Below are positions 7,352 through 15,777 of a DNA stretch of 25,318 bases, piece after piece; within the stretch, counting starts at the first letter, position 1, and each line of letters starts with the position of its first letter. The translations under genes and the position numbers were made by a program. The stretch covers positions 1 to 25,318 of the forward strand of contig CAAGGB010000255.1 of the NCBI GenBank assembly GCA_900769285.1, written 5' to 3'. A model generated the notes under the pieces. That model saw nothing but the letters and a program-made list of their open reading frames with translations. It was not told where the DNA came from and did not search any database. Origin of the DNA: Victivallales bacterium. Its GTDB lineage: Bacteria > Verrucomicrobiota > Lentisphaeria > Oligosphaerales > Oligosphaeraceae.

Positions 7352-9766
7352 TCAGAGCGGGAGCTGACGTTCGATGACCGTGGCCTGCTGGCCGTCGGTG
7401 AGCGTGGTGTCGTCGGGGAGGATGAGGCGTGTGCGCATGCCCTGTGGGATTTCCAGGCGCAGGTCGGCGGCATCGCCGTGGCGTGTAAGCTCGCCTCGCA
7501 GGAGTCCCTGCGGGGTTGGGACGGTCATCTGGGCGTGGTCGAGGAGGCTGGCAAGCGGGTTGAGCTCGATCTGCCGCCAGGCGGCTTCGGTCTGCCGGAG
7601 GCCGAAGACCAGCTCGGGCAGATGGGAGATGAGGTGGGCGCTCCAGGCGTGGGAGTAGGACCAGCCGCCGTACTCGCCGCGGCCATAGACCTCCCAGGCG
7701 GTGCCGGTCGGAATCATCCTGCCCCATTCGCGGCGGATGAAGTCGAGGGCCTCGCGGCGCAGGCCATGGCGCTGTGCCACATCCAGCATATAGGTCGCCC
7801 AGAACGACGACGGCTGGGCGATGTCGGCGGCGAGCGTGCCTTCCAGGCAGGGGCGGATGCGGAGATTCAGCATGGCGTCGCGGGACTCTGGGCGGAGGCC
7901 CAGCTCCAGGGCCAGCACCTGGTCATGGACGCTGGGGACGCCGCAGGGGCGACCCGAGTGGTCAAGCTGCGGCAGGAAGAGTCCCTGTCGCTCGTCGAAG
8001 AGCCGTTCGGAGACGCGTTGCGCGTGGTCGTTGGCGCGTTGCTCCAGCCGCCGCGCGTCGTCGTCGAGTCCGGCGGCGTGGAGGGCGGTGGCGTAGAGCC
8101 TGACGGCGTAGATGTGCCAGAGGTTGAGGAAGGTGGGGGCGCCGGACTTGGGGAGACTGCTCCAGTCCTCGAAGAGCCAGAAGCGCGGGTCGTAGCGGAG
8201 GAGACCGTCGGCGCCGCGGGTGCGCTCGAAGTAGGCGAGGATGTCGTCGGCGCGTGACTTCTGCTCGTGGAGGTGCTCGGTTTCGCCGGTCTGGAACCAG
8301 AGATCATGGAGGGTGACGAGCCAGGTGAGGCAGAAGTCCGGGAGGACGCAGCCGGAGTCGGTGGTGGGCGCGTCGGCGAAGGTGAGGTTTTCGGGGCCGT
8401 GCTGGCCGGAGATGGAGCGGATGCCCTGTCGGAGGAGCGTGGAGTCGCCGGTGAGGAAATGGGTGTTCTTGGCCTGGACGCGTGCGTCGCCCCACCACTG
8501 GGACTGCTCGCGCCATGGGGTGTCGACGAAGGCGTCGAGGGAGCATACGCGCTGGGTGTGGACGGAGATGCGGTGGATGTCGTTGAGCGTGCTGTCCGAG
8601 CAGTGGAAGGAGCCGGTGGGGGTCATGGGATAGACCTGAGTGCGCCAGCCGAGGCGCAGCCGGAGGGGACGCTGGTTCTCGCGCACACAGACGGTGACGT
8701 TGCGGACGCCCATGAGCTGGTAGAGCTCGCACTGGCCGTCGCCCTCGCGGAGATGGAGCCGTGAGGCCAGTGCGAGGTGGCTGCCCTCGCCGGGTCCGGG
8801 CATGAAGGCGACCTTGCCGTCGGGGAGCCAGTGGAAGTAGAGGAGGTCGATGACCTGTCCGGCGTCGGCGTCGGCGTACTCGATGATGGGCGTTCCGGGC
8901 AGCCATTCGTCCGCGCCGAGGTCGAGGGTGATGCAGCGGAGGTGTCCCGGTTCCGAGGCGGGCACCTCGAAGGCGAGGCGATTGCCTTCGAGGGTGGCCT
9001 GCGGGAGTTCGCCGTAGACAAGTGACTGGAGTTCGTCGAGCGCGAAGTCCCAGGCAAGGTTGTGTTCGGCGAAGGGGACTGCGGAGGTGTGCGGGGCGCA
9101 GGTTCCGAGTGCGGCCGAGAGGATGGCGACCGGCGCCTGCTCATGCTCGTCGAGCAGGGGGATGGGGCGTGGGGCGAGTCCTGTCCAGGGCAGGCTGCCC
9201 TGGTTCCACTGCTGTGGACGGCACCAGCGGGGCTGAGGGGGAAGGCGGAAGTCATGTTCGGCCTCAATCCAGGAGCGGTCGTCGACCTGGAGGTCGAGTT
9301 CCTCCTGCCAGCCCATCTGGAGGCTGAGCCGCCCGGTGTCGTGGGCGCGTCCGGTGTTGCGGAACATGGTCCATCCCTCGACGCCGGAGCGGATGGCGAC
9401 GCCGTTGTCCCAGTCGGCGGAGCAGATGAAGCCGGCCTGGTCGGCGTGGTTGTAGGCGAAGGTGCTGATGCCGGGGTTGTGGGCCTCCACGGCAAGCCAG
9501 TTGTGCCCCGGCTTCAGGAAGGGCAGGATGTCCACCGTGTCGTAGTGCCAGCTGTCCTGGTAGCCTCGGACGGGGCCGCGGCAGACATAGCGCCCGTTGA
9601 CGTACAGGCGGTAGCTCTGGTCCGCCGTCAGCGACAGCGGCGCCGACGACGGCAGCCGCTCCAGGGTGAAGTCATGGCGGAATCCCGCGTAGCAGTTCTG
9701 CAGGTACATCGTGCCGCTGGGCCAAATCCATTTGGCCGACGGGCTCATGGCGATCTCTTGGCTCAT
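7352..9766 (-). CDS. GH78 alpha-L-rhamnosidase, cytoplasmic
   Basis: An 804-residue enzyme that would release terminal alpha-L-rhamnose. The N-terminal part (about 10-170) is a beta-sandwich region with AKWIWP and LYVNGRYVCRGPVRGY, typical of rhamnosidase N domains. The (alpha/alpha)6-barrel follows, with DTPWREQSQWWGDAR at 415-429. Asp415, Glu420 and Asp427 fall where the key acidic residues of Bacillus RhaB lie (Asp567, Glu572, Asp579 from memory), and Glu692 in TGTAWEVYG matches its fourth. SYSHAWSAHLISHL then GLRQTEAAWRQIELNP closes the barrel and leads into the C-terminal sandwich. The start at 9766 has GGAG 10 bp upstream; the frame continues upstream inside the MATE gene but that part is not family-like. 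No signal peptide. It lies 61 bp after the MATE gene on the same strand, likely cotranscribed. Confidence 0.93.
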   Translation of the reverse strand: MSQEIAMSPSAKWIWPSGTMYLQNCYAGFRHDFTLERLPSSAPLSLTADQSYRLYVNGRYVCRGPVRGYQDSWHYDTVDILPFLKPGHNWLAVEAHNPGISTFAYNHADQAGFICSADWDNGVAIRSGVEGWTMFRNTGRAHDTGRLSLQMGWQEELDLQVDDRSWIEAEHDFRLPPQPRWCRPQQWNQGSLPWTGLAPRPIPLLDEHEQAPVAILSAALGTCAPHTSAVPFAEHNLAWDFALDELQSLVYGELPQATLEGNRLAFEVPASEPGHLRCITLDLGADEWLPGTPIIEYADADAGQVIDLLYFHWLPDGKVAFMPGPGEGSHLALASRLHLREGDGQCELYQLMGVRNVTVCVRENQRPLRLRLGWRTQVYPMTPTGSFHCSDSTLNDIHRISVHTQRVCSLDAFVDTPWREQSQWWGDARVQAKNTHFLTGDSTLLRQGIRSISGQHGPENLTFADAPTTDSGCVLPDFCLTWLVTLHDLWFQTGETEHLHEQKSRADDILAYFERTRGADGLLRYDPRFWLFEDWSSLPKSGAPTFLNLWHIYAVRLYATALHAAGLDDDARRLEQRANDHAQRVSERLFDERQGLFLPQLDHSGRPCGVPSVHDQVLALELGLRPESRDAMLNLRIRPCLEGTLAADIAQPSSFWATYMLDVAQRHGLRREALDFIRREWGRMIPTGTAWEVYGRGEYGGWSYSHAWSAHLISHLPELVFGLRQTEAAWRQIELNPLASLLDHAQMTVPTPQGLLRGELTRHGDAADLRLEIPQGMRTRLILPDDTTLTDGQQATVIERQLPL

Positions 9767-9791
9767 GTCGTTTTTTCTCCAGGCAAATCGT

Positions 9792-9813
9792 GGGTGGGAT
9801 GGGTTGGATTGGG
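9792..9813 (+). other. Potential G-quadruplex motif in the MATE-GH78 gap
   Basis: Four GGG runs (9792, 9796, 9801, 9811) are separated by loops of 1, 2 and 7 bases, which satisfies the usual G3-N1-7 rule. They are on the plus strand, the template strand for this minus-strand operon, so the mRNA leader of the rhamnosidase is C-rich (cccaatccaacccatccca). Folding is a prediction only. Confidence 0.5.
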
Positions 9814-9827
9814 ATGAATGCGGTCGC

Positions 9828-11165
9828 TCATACGAACCAGCGGCGGCGGTTGCCGACCGCGAAGAGGATGACACACACGACGACGGAGACCAGCGAGCCG
9901 ATTGGCACGGCCAACCCCATCGGATAGAGCGTGTCCGGCCAGCACCAGGTCGCCACCAGGACGCCCGGCACGCGCGCCAGCACAATCGACACGATGTTGT
10001 GCAGGAACGACAGTGAGGCGAGGCGGTACGCGCAGAAGTACCCGCTGAAGCAGAAGTGGACGCCGGCCACATAGCAGTCATGCACATAGCCGCGCAGATA
10101 CTGGCCACCCAGCGCCGTCACCGCCGAGCCGGCGGGCACGAACAGCGCCACGGCGGACTCCGCCCACAGGGCGCAGCTGGCCGTCACCGCCAGCCCGTAG
10201 GCCACGACGATGCCCAGGGCCCACCCCAGCACCTGCCGTCCGCGGACATGCTCGCCCGCGCCCGCGTTCTGAGCCACGATGGCCGACACCGACGATAGCA
10301 TCGCGCTCGGCACCAGGAACAGGAACCCAATCAGCTTCTCGACCACGCCGACCGCCGCCGCCACCTCCAGTCCGCGGCTGTTCGCGACCATGGTGATGAC
10401 CAGGAACGACACCTGTATGAGCCCGTCCTGGAACGCGATGGGCACGCCGACCTTCAGGATGCCGCCCAGCGTGGGGCCGTGAAGGCGGAAGTCCTCGCGG
10501 CGGAGCCGTACGCCCAGCCCCAGCCGTCCCAGCGCAGCCAGCGCCAGCGCGACGCTGAGTCCCTGCGCCAGCACCGTCGCCAGCGCCGCGCCGGCCGCGC
10601 CCCAGCCGAAGGGCCCGATGAACAGGAAGTCCAGCGCCAGGTTCACGACGCCGGCGATGGCCACGAACCACATCGGGCGCACCGAGTCGCCCAGCCCGCG
10701 GAACACGCTGCTGACCACGTTGTAGGCGGTGATGAGCGGCACGCCCGCAAAGCAGACCAGCAGGTACTGACGGGTCTCGGCCACGGCCTCGGACGGCGTC
10801 GCCAGCAGACGAACCACGGTGCCCGTCAGCAGGAGCAGCAGCGCGGTGGCCACCACGGAGAACCCCAGGAAGAGTGTCGCCGTGTTGCCGATGCCGCGGC
10901 GCGTCTCGGTGTGGTCGCCGGCGCCGACGGCGCGGCTCACGGCCACCGTGCCGCCCATGGCCAGGCCCACGATGATGACCGTCAGCATGTGCATCACCTG
11001 GCTGCCGATGGACACCGCCGTGATGGACGCCTCCGCGTTGTAGCGTCCGACCACATACAGGTCGGCCAGGCCATAGAACGTCTGCAGGAAGCACGACAGC
11101 AGATAGGGCACCGCGAATCTCAACAGCGTCCTCGGCACGCTGCCATGCGTCAGGTCTACACTCAT
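9828..11165 (-). CDS. MATE family efflux transporter
   Basis: A 445-residue integral membrane protein with about twelve hydrophobic segments in two homologous halves, the size and shape of the multidrug and toxic compound extrusion family. The opening LTHGSVPRTLLRFAVPYLLSCFLQTFYGLADLYVVG is a typical MATE start, with the internal FRGLGDSVRPMWFVAIAGVVNLALDFLFIG stretch and a matching second half (GVPIAFQDGLIQVSF and later). Such transporters export cationic or aromatic compounds in exchange for sodium or protons. The start ATG at 11165 has no strong Shine-Dalgarno site. A promoter-like pair lies upstream. The gene sits just before a rhamnosidase, which hints that it could export an aglycone or another product. 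Confidence 0.95.
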   Translation of the reverse strand: MSVDLTHGSVPRTLLRFAVPYLLSCFLQTFYGLADLYVVGRYNAEASITAVSIGSQVMHMLTVIIVGLAMGGTVAVSRAVGAGDHTETRRGIGNTATLFLGFSVVATALLLLLTGTVVRLLATPSEAVAETRQYLLVCFAGVPLITAYNVVSSVFRGLGDSVRPMWFVAIAGVVNLALDFLFIGPFGWGAAGAALATVLAQGLSVALALAALGRLGLGVRLRREDFRLHGPTLGGILKVGVPIAFQDGLIQVSFLVITMVANSRGLEVAAAVGVVEKLIGFLFLVPSAMLSSVSAIVAQNAGAGEHVRGRQVLGWALGIVVAYGLAVTASCALWAESAVALFVPAGSAVTALGGQYLRGYVHDCYVAGVHFCFSGYFCAYRLASLSFLHNIVSIVLARVPGVLVATWCWPDTLYPMGLAVPIGSLVSVVVCVILFAVGNRRRWFV

Positions 11166-11246
11166 GGGGACAGATGATGGCTCGGGGGGAATCTCTTGGG
11201 AAAGGCCAATCGTGTGGCCGACGTCCTGCTCCCTGTCCCGTGAGAA

Positions 11247-11274
11247 AATTTAGCCTTTCGGCGGCCAAAATCAA
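11247..11274 (-). promoter_or_regulatory. Candidate promoter for the MATE-rhamnosidase operon
   Basis: On the minus strand TTGATT (11274-11269) is followed after 16 bp by TAAATT (11252-11247). These match the bacterial -35 and -10 consensus at four of six positions each. Transcription would begin about 75 bases before the MATE ATG. It lies in the 235-bp divergent region shared with the GH50-like gene. Confidence 0.4.
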
Positions 11275-11312
11275 CGTGAGCGGGATGGTCGCCGGAAACG
11301 TCGCGCGGCATC

Positions 11313-11353
11313 TAGACTTGAGGGGGACAACGGGTATATTATGGTTGACCATA
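11313..11353 (+). promoter_or_regulatory. Candidate promoter and operator for the GH50-like operon
   Basis: TAGACT (11313-11318), a 16-bp spacer and TATATT (11335-11340) resemble -35 and -10 boxes. The inverted repeat TATGGT-TG-ACCATA (11340-11353) begins at the last base of the -10 and covers the likely start of transcription, a good place for a repressor. The ATG at 11401 is about 50 bp further on. Confidence 0.45.
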
Positions 11354-11400
11354 CTGTCTGTCCGTCCCGCAATCAACCCTCAACGAAAAGGATCGACCTG

Positions 11401-14247
11401 ATGTTCCGCAAACTGGGAATTCTCTGTTGCCTGGCGCTGATGCCGCTTCAGGCGGCGAACCTGCCGACGAGCCTGGAGCATGGCTGGCGTGGCAATCCCT
11501 TCTCCTGGAAAGGCGCCGACGGCGCCATCGAGGCCGTCAACAGCGGCGGCTCGCTCGTCCTCCAGTCGTACCCGCTGTCACAGGACGCCTCGATTGCCGC
11601 CACGGTCACCGTGGGCCGGCGGACTAAGGAGTCGGGCTACGCCGTCGCCGGCGTCGGCCTGGAGTGTGACGGTCGCAACTTCTACCACCTGGCGCTGGTC
11701 GAGACGCCGCCCAACCCCGAGGGCAAGTCGCATCACTTCATCGAGCTGCACCAGTCCTGGAACGGCGCCTGGCCCATGAACGACAACCTCGCCGAGGTCG
11801 AGGTCACCGCCCCGGACATGAACTGGCAGGCCGGCAGCCCCTACCGTCTGTCCCTCGCCAAGCGCGGCGACACCATCACGGGCACCGTCCATGGCCCGGA
11901 CGGCAAGCTCATGTTCCGTCGCGTCTACCGCTTCCGCGACGACACGCCCGTCAACGCCGTCAGGCCCGTCGTCAAGACCGACCGCTTCACGGCGCGCTTC
12001 GAGGGCGTCGAGGGCACGCACGGCGAGGAGGCCAAGGCAACCGCCATAACCTGGAGCCCCTACCACAGCAACAGCTTCATCCCCGGCAAGTCCGTGCCCG
12101 CCACCGGCTTCTTCCAGGTCAGACAGGACCCCGACGGTCGCTGGTGGGCCTACGACCCGCTCGGACGCGCCACTGTCATCTTCGGCACGGACTGGGTCTC
12201 CTACGCCGGGCATGGCTGCACCTTCAACGGTCGCTTCCTCCATCGCGAGTACAACAACAAGCGCTTCGCCAACCAGCAGGAATGGGTCGACGAGACCTAC
12301 GCCCGACTCACCGACTGGGGCTTCAACCTGCTCCACGGCAGCGACGCGCGCGTCCTCGCAAAGGGACTCGCCTCCGCCAGCACCATCGGCGTCGGCGACC
12401 CCATGGCCACCCTCGGCGACGAGTTCGACATCACGCCCAACAAGAGCGCGCCCTGCACCGCGTTCCCCAACGTCTTCCATCCCCAGTTCCGCGACTGGGT
12501 GCGCTACCGCGTCAACAGCGTCTGCGCCGCCAGCGTGGGCAATCCCTGGATCTTCGGCTACTTCATCGACAACGAGCTGGCCTGGTGGGGACGCGGCAGC
12601 AACTACGGCGGCCTCTTCGACGCTGCCATGAAAAAGCCCGCCGACCACTACGCCAAGCGCCACATCCGCGACCTGCTCCGCCAGCGCGCCAACGGCGACC
12701 TCGACACACTCAACCGCGACTGGGGACTCCAGCTCGCCTCCTTCGACGACCTCCTCGCCCTCACCGCCCTTCCCAGCGTCACCCAGCTCCAGAAGGACGT
12801 CAAGACACAGTTCCTCCAGGACTGCGCCGAAATCTACTTCTCCACCGTCCGCGAGGAATTCAAGGCCATCGACCCCAACCACCTCCTCCTCGGCTGCCGC
12901 TTCGCCGGCATCGACGGACAGCATGACATCGTCTGGAAGACCGCAGCCAAGTACTCCGACGTCATCACCTGGAACAACTACGGCTCCATCGACCTCGACA
13001 CCGGCGCCGCCTATTACGGCGGTCTCGGCAAGGGCCGCAAGACCATCGCCGAGGCGTTCACCCGCATCTACGATCTCGTGCAGCGCCCGACGCTCATCAC
13101 CGAGTGGTCCTTCCCCGCGCTCGACTCCGGCCTGCCCTGCACCTACGGCGCCGGCCAGCGCTTCCTCACCCAGGCCGAACGCGCCAAGGCGTCCGACATC
13201 TACGCCCGCAACCTCCTCGCCCTCCCCTTCATGATCGGCTACGACTACTTCATGTGGGTCGACCAGCCGCCGCTCGGCATCTCCGAGCCCTTCCCCGAGA
13301 ACTCCAACTATGGCCTCATCAACCTCAAGGGCGAGCCCTACCAGGAGCTCGTCGCCGTCCTCAAGGCCATCCAGCGCGACCCGCTGCCCGTCCGCATGGG
13401 ACCCGCCCCCGCCGTCCGCGAGGACGTCCCCACCGAGACCCAGCTCCTGCGCGACCGCTATCTGGCGCGCCTGCCGCGCCTCAATCGCTCCGCACCCAAC
13501 CCCGCCTTCACCCTCCAGGCCGACGGCCCCACCAGCTTCCGCGCCGCCAACGGGCGCTTCGCCGCCATGAATGGCCGCGCCCCCGGACTCGTCCGCATCG
13601 ACCATGACGGACACCAGGTCTCCAGCTATGGCGCCCTGCTCCACTTCGACCTCCCCGACGGCTCGCGCTTCTGGCAGGACATCGACACCATCACCGCCGT
13701 CAGCGTCGCCGCCAACCAGGAGCAGCTCGTCATCGACTTCACCGGCACCTTCACGCCCAAGCCCGAGGACGCGGACCGGCTGCCCAAATTCGCCATCGAC
13801 TTCCGCCTGGTGATGCTCCCGAACGCCGACTATATGCTGGCCCAGCTCGTCGCCGTCCGGAACCTCTCCGACCGCCCGCTGCCCATCCGTGGACTGTTCA
13901 TCCGGTTCTTCCCGGACTTCGACGGCCAGCGCGGCTGCGCCACGGAGGTCCCGCTGCAGTCTGTCCCGAGGCTGTGGGCGCCTCTCCGCTACTCAGGGTA
14001 CGTCGCGACGGACAAGCGTCGCCGCATCGGCGTCGCCGCCAGCCGCCAGGCCGACATCACCCTCAACTGCTGGATGGACAAGAAGCGCGGCTCCTACCAT
14101 CCTGACATCGCCCGCTTCTACAGTGAGCCCGTCACGCTCCAGCCCGGCGAGACCCACACGCCGTCCGACCCGCACTACGTCATGTTCCTCGCCGGCGAGG
14201 GCTCGTACCACGACATGATGCAACTGGCGCTCAGACACTGGAAATGA
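11401..14247 (+). CDS. Secreted GH50-like glycoside hydrolase (clan GH-A, beta-agarase-related)
   Basis: A 948-residue exported protein. The start MFRKLGILCCLALMPLQAA is a Sec signal peptide, and AAGGA at 11388-11392 gives a good ribosome site; an upstream in-frame ATG at 11341 lies in the operator. After an N-terminal beta-sandwich region (about 20-210) comes a TIM-barrel region with FFQVRQDPDGRWWAYDPLGR, PNVFHPQFRDWV and PWIFGYFIDNELAWW, where Glu392 is the likely acid/base, and LITEWSFPALDSG with Glu568 as the likely nucleophile. This order and spacing resemble GH50 agarases. A C-terminal beta-rich domain follows to the end. GH50 enzymes cut agar-type galactans, but related proteins in land and gut bacteria may act on other glycans, so the substrate is open. 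Its stop overlaps the next start by ATGA. Confidence 0.75.
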   Translation: MFRKLGILCCLALMPLQAANLPTSLEHGWRGNPFSWKGADGAIEAVNSGGSLVLQSYPLSQDASIAATVTVGRRTKESGYAVAGVGLECDGRNFYHLALVETPPNPEGKSHHFIELHQSWNGAWPMNDNLAEVEVTAPDMNWQAGSPYRLSLAKRGDTITGTVHGPDGKLMFRRVYRFRDDTPVNAVRPVVKTDRFTARFEGVEGTHGEEAKATAITWSPYHSNSFIPGKSVPATGFFQVRQDPDGRWWAYDPLGRATVIFGTDWVSYAGHGCTFNGRFLHREYNNKRFANQQEWVDETYARLTDWGFNLLHGSDARVLAKGLASASTIGVGDPMATLGDEFDITPNKSAPCTAFPNVFHPQFRDWVRYRVNSVCAASVGNPWIFGYFIDNELAWWGRGSNYGGLFDAAMKKPADHYAKRHIRDLLRQRANGDLDTLNRDWGLQLASFDDLLALTALPSVTQLQKDVKTQFLQDCAEIYFSTVREEFKAIDPNHLLLGCRFAGIDGQHDIVWKTAAKYSDVITWNNYGSIDLDTGAAYYGGLGKGRKTIAEAFTRIYDLVQRPTLITEWSFPALDSGLPCTYGAGQRFLTQAERAKASDIYARNLLALPFMIGYDYFMWVDQPPLGISEPFPENSNYGLINLKGEPYQELVAVLKAIQRDPLPVRMGPAPAVREDVPTETQLLRDRYLARLPRLNRSAPNPAFTLQADGPTSFRAANGRFAAMNGRAPGLVRIDHDGHQVSSYGALLHFDLPDGSRFWQDIDTITAVSVAANQEQLVIDFTGTFTPKPEDADRLPKFAIDFRLVMLPNADYMLAQLVAVRNLSDRPLPIRGLFIRFFPDFDGQRGCATEVPLQSVPRLWAPLRYSGYVATDKRRRIGVAASRQADITLNCWMDKKRGSYHPDIARFYSEPVTLQPGETHTPSDPHYVMFLAGEGSYHDMMQLALRHWK

Positions 14248-14825
14248 CCGCCGCCCTCCCCCGCCATCCTCGGCGCATCGCCGTCATCGGCTGCCCCGGC
14301 GCGGGCAAGTCCACGCTCGCCCGCGCCCTGGCCGAGCGCCTGCATCTGCCGCTGCATCACCTCGACCAGCTCTGGTGGCAGCCCGGCTGGGTCGTAACCA
14401 CCATGGACGACTTCGACCAGAAGCTCCATGCCATCCTGGACACCGACGCCTGGATCATCGACGGCAACAACTCGCGCACCCTGGAGGCACGTGTCTCCAG
14501 GGCCGACCTCGTCATCCACCTCGACTACCCGCGCCGGCTCTGCCTGTGGCGCGCCCTACGGCGCATCCTCGCCAGCTATGGCCGGACGCGCCCCGACATG
14601 GCGCCCGGCTGCCCCGAGCACCTCGACCGCGAATTCCTCTCCTACATCTGGCATTTCCGCCGCGATGTCCGCCCGCGGCTCGCCGCCGTCCTCGACGACT
14701 ATCCGGGGCGCTGCGTCACCTGCCGCTCGCCACGCGAGACCGAGCGGCTGCTGGCGCGCCTCGCGCCGTGGCCGTCGCCATCATCCACTCTATCCTCCCA
14801 ACCCAATCCTCCCCTCCAACCATGA
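14244..14825 (+). CDS. Small P-loop NTPase/kinase (adenylate-kinase-like, FlaR-type)
   Basis: A 193-residue cytoplasmic protein. GCPGAGKST (16-24) is a Walker A loop, followed by LHLPLHHLDQLWWQPGWV, a pattern shared with small AAA/adenylate-kinase-like proteins often labelled topology modulation protein FlaR. WIIDGNNSRTLEARVSRADLVIHLDYPRRLCLWRALRR supplies the Walker B-like strand and an arginine-rich lid. The last residues, rich in Pro and Ser, look unstructured. ATGA overlaps with both neighbours couple its translation to the GH50-like and NanA-type genes. The family's true substrates are poorly known; phosphorylation of a small sugar or nucleotide is possible. No ribosome site is visible, as expected for a coupled gene. 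Confidence 0.85.
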   Translation: MTAALPRHPRRIAVIGCPGAGKSTLARALAERLHLPLHHLDQLWWQPGWVVTTMDDFDQKLHAILDTDAWIIDGNNSRTLEARVSRADLVIHLDYPRRLCLWRALRRILASYGRTRPDMAPGCPEHLDREFLSYIWHFRRDVRPRLAAVLDDYPGRCVTCRSPRETERLLARLAPWPSPSSTLSSQPNPPLQP

Positions 14826-15715
14826 GCAAGAAACGCTTTTCCGGCGTCATGCCCGCCCTGCTGACGCCGCTCCGTCCCGACGGCTCCGTGAACCGCGAGT
14901 CCGCCACCGCCCTCATCGAATGGCAGCTCGCCCACGGCGCCGACGGCTTCTACGTCTGCGGCAGCACCGGCGAGGGGCCCGTCCTGCCCTCCGCCGTCCG
15001 CATGGAGATGCTGGAGACGGCCATCGCCGCCGTCCGCGGCCGCGCCCCCGTCATCGCCCATGTCGGCGCCATCGACAGCGCCGAGGCCATGCGCCTCGCC
15101 CGGCACGCCGCACAGGCCGGCGCCGACGGCATCTCCTCCGTCCCACCGAACTTCTACTTCGACTACAAGGCGGACGAGATCATCGACTACTACGAGCGGC
15201 TGGCCGGCCAGAGCGACCTGCCCCTGCTGCTCTACGCGGTCCCGCGCCTCGCACACCTCGACATCAACGGCATCGTCAGCCGACTGCTGACGGTCCCCAA
15301 CATCGTCGGCCTCAAGGACACCCGCGCCCAGTACTACAACCTCTGGAAGCTGAGCCAGCTGAACGGCGGCGACATCAACATCATCAACGGCCCCGACGAG
15401 ATGCTCATCTGCGGCCTGACCATGGGCGCAGACGGCGGCATCGGCTCCACCTACAACATCATGATGCCCTGGTACGCCGATCTCTACCACCGCTTCCGCG
15501 AAGGCGACCTCGACGGCGCCCGCCAGCGCCAAACCAGCATCAACCGCGTCATCGACATCCTCCTCAAATGGGGCTGCCTCCGCGCCCTGAAGGCCTACCT
15601 GACCCTCAGCGGCTTCGACATGGGTCGCACCGCGTTCCCCGAACGCCAGCTCACCCCCGACGAGGCAAAGGCCCTGAAGGCCGAAATCGACCCGCTCTTC
15701 ACCATGGGGCTCTGA
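14822..15715 (+). CDS. nanA: N-acetylneuraminate lyase/dihydrodipicolinate synthase family aldolase
   Basis: A 297-residue class I aldolase of the DapA/NanA superfamily, a cytoplasmic TIM barrel. It carries GSTGE (47-51) for binding the keto-acid carboxylate, YAVP with catalytic Tyr138, and NIVGLKDT with Schiff-base Lys165. The stretch INGPDEMLICGLTMGADGGIGSTYNIM is very close to that of N-acetylneuraminate lyases (E. coli NanA has GADGGIGSTYNIM), so cleavage of sialic acid to ManNAc and pyruvate is the first guess. Related lyases split other 2-keto-3-deoxy acids, and no sialidase, NanE or NanK is nearby, so the symbol reflects the family and not a proven substrate. The start ATG overlaps the kinase stop (ATGA); an upstream frame shared with the kinase gene is not coding. 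Confidence 0.88.
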   Translation: MSKKRFSGVMPALLTPLRPDGSVNRESATALIEWQLAHGADGFYVCGSTGEGPVLPSAVRMEMLETAIAAVRGRAPVIAHVGAIDSAEAMRLARHAAQAGADGISSVPPNFYFDYKADEIIDYYERLAGQSDLPLLLYAVPRLAHLDINGIVSRLLTVPNIVGLKDTRAQYYNLWKLSQLNGGDINIINGPDEMLICGLTMGADGGIGSTYNIMMPWYADLYHRFREGDLDGARQRQTSINRVIDILLKWGCLRALKAYLTLSGFDMGRTAFPERQLTPDEAKALKAEIDPLFTMGL

Positions 15716-15777
15716 CGACGCGCCAAGCTCCATATCCCCCCACCACACACGTACCCCCAAGCAAAGGAAACCACACC

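Noticed and set aside
9767..10108. An upstream extension of the GH78 frame
   Set aside because: It lies within the MATE gene in another frame, and the ATG at 9766 has a good ribosome site and starts where the family does.
11578..13644. A minus-strand open frame of 688 codons opposite the GH50-like gene
   Set aside because: Gly, Val, Glu and Asp dominate and there is no family motif. It is explained by the high GC and C-ending codons of the real gene.
14428..15777. An upstream extension of the oxidoreductase frame through the kinase and lyase genes
   Set aside because: Both overlapped genes have clear families, while the extension is Arg- and Pro-rich with no domain; AAAGGAAA supports the ATG at 15778.
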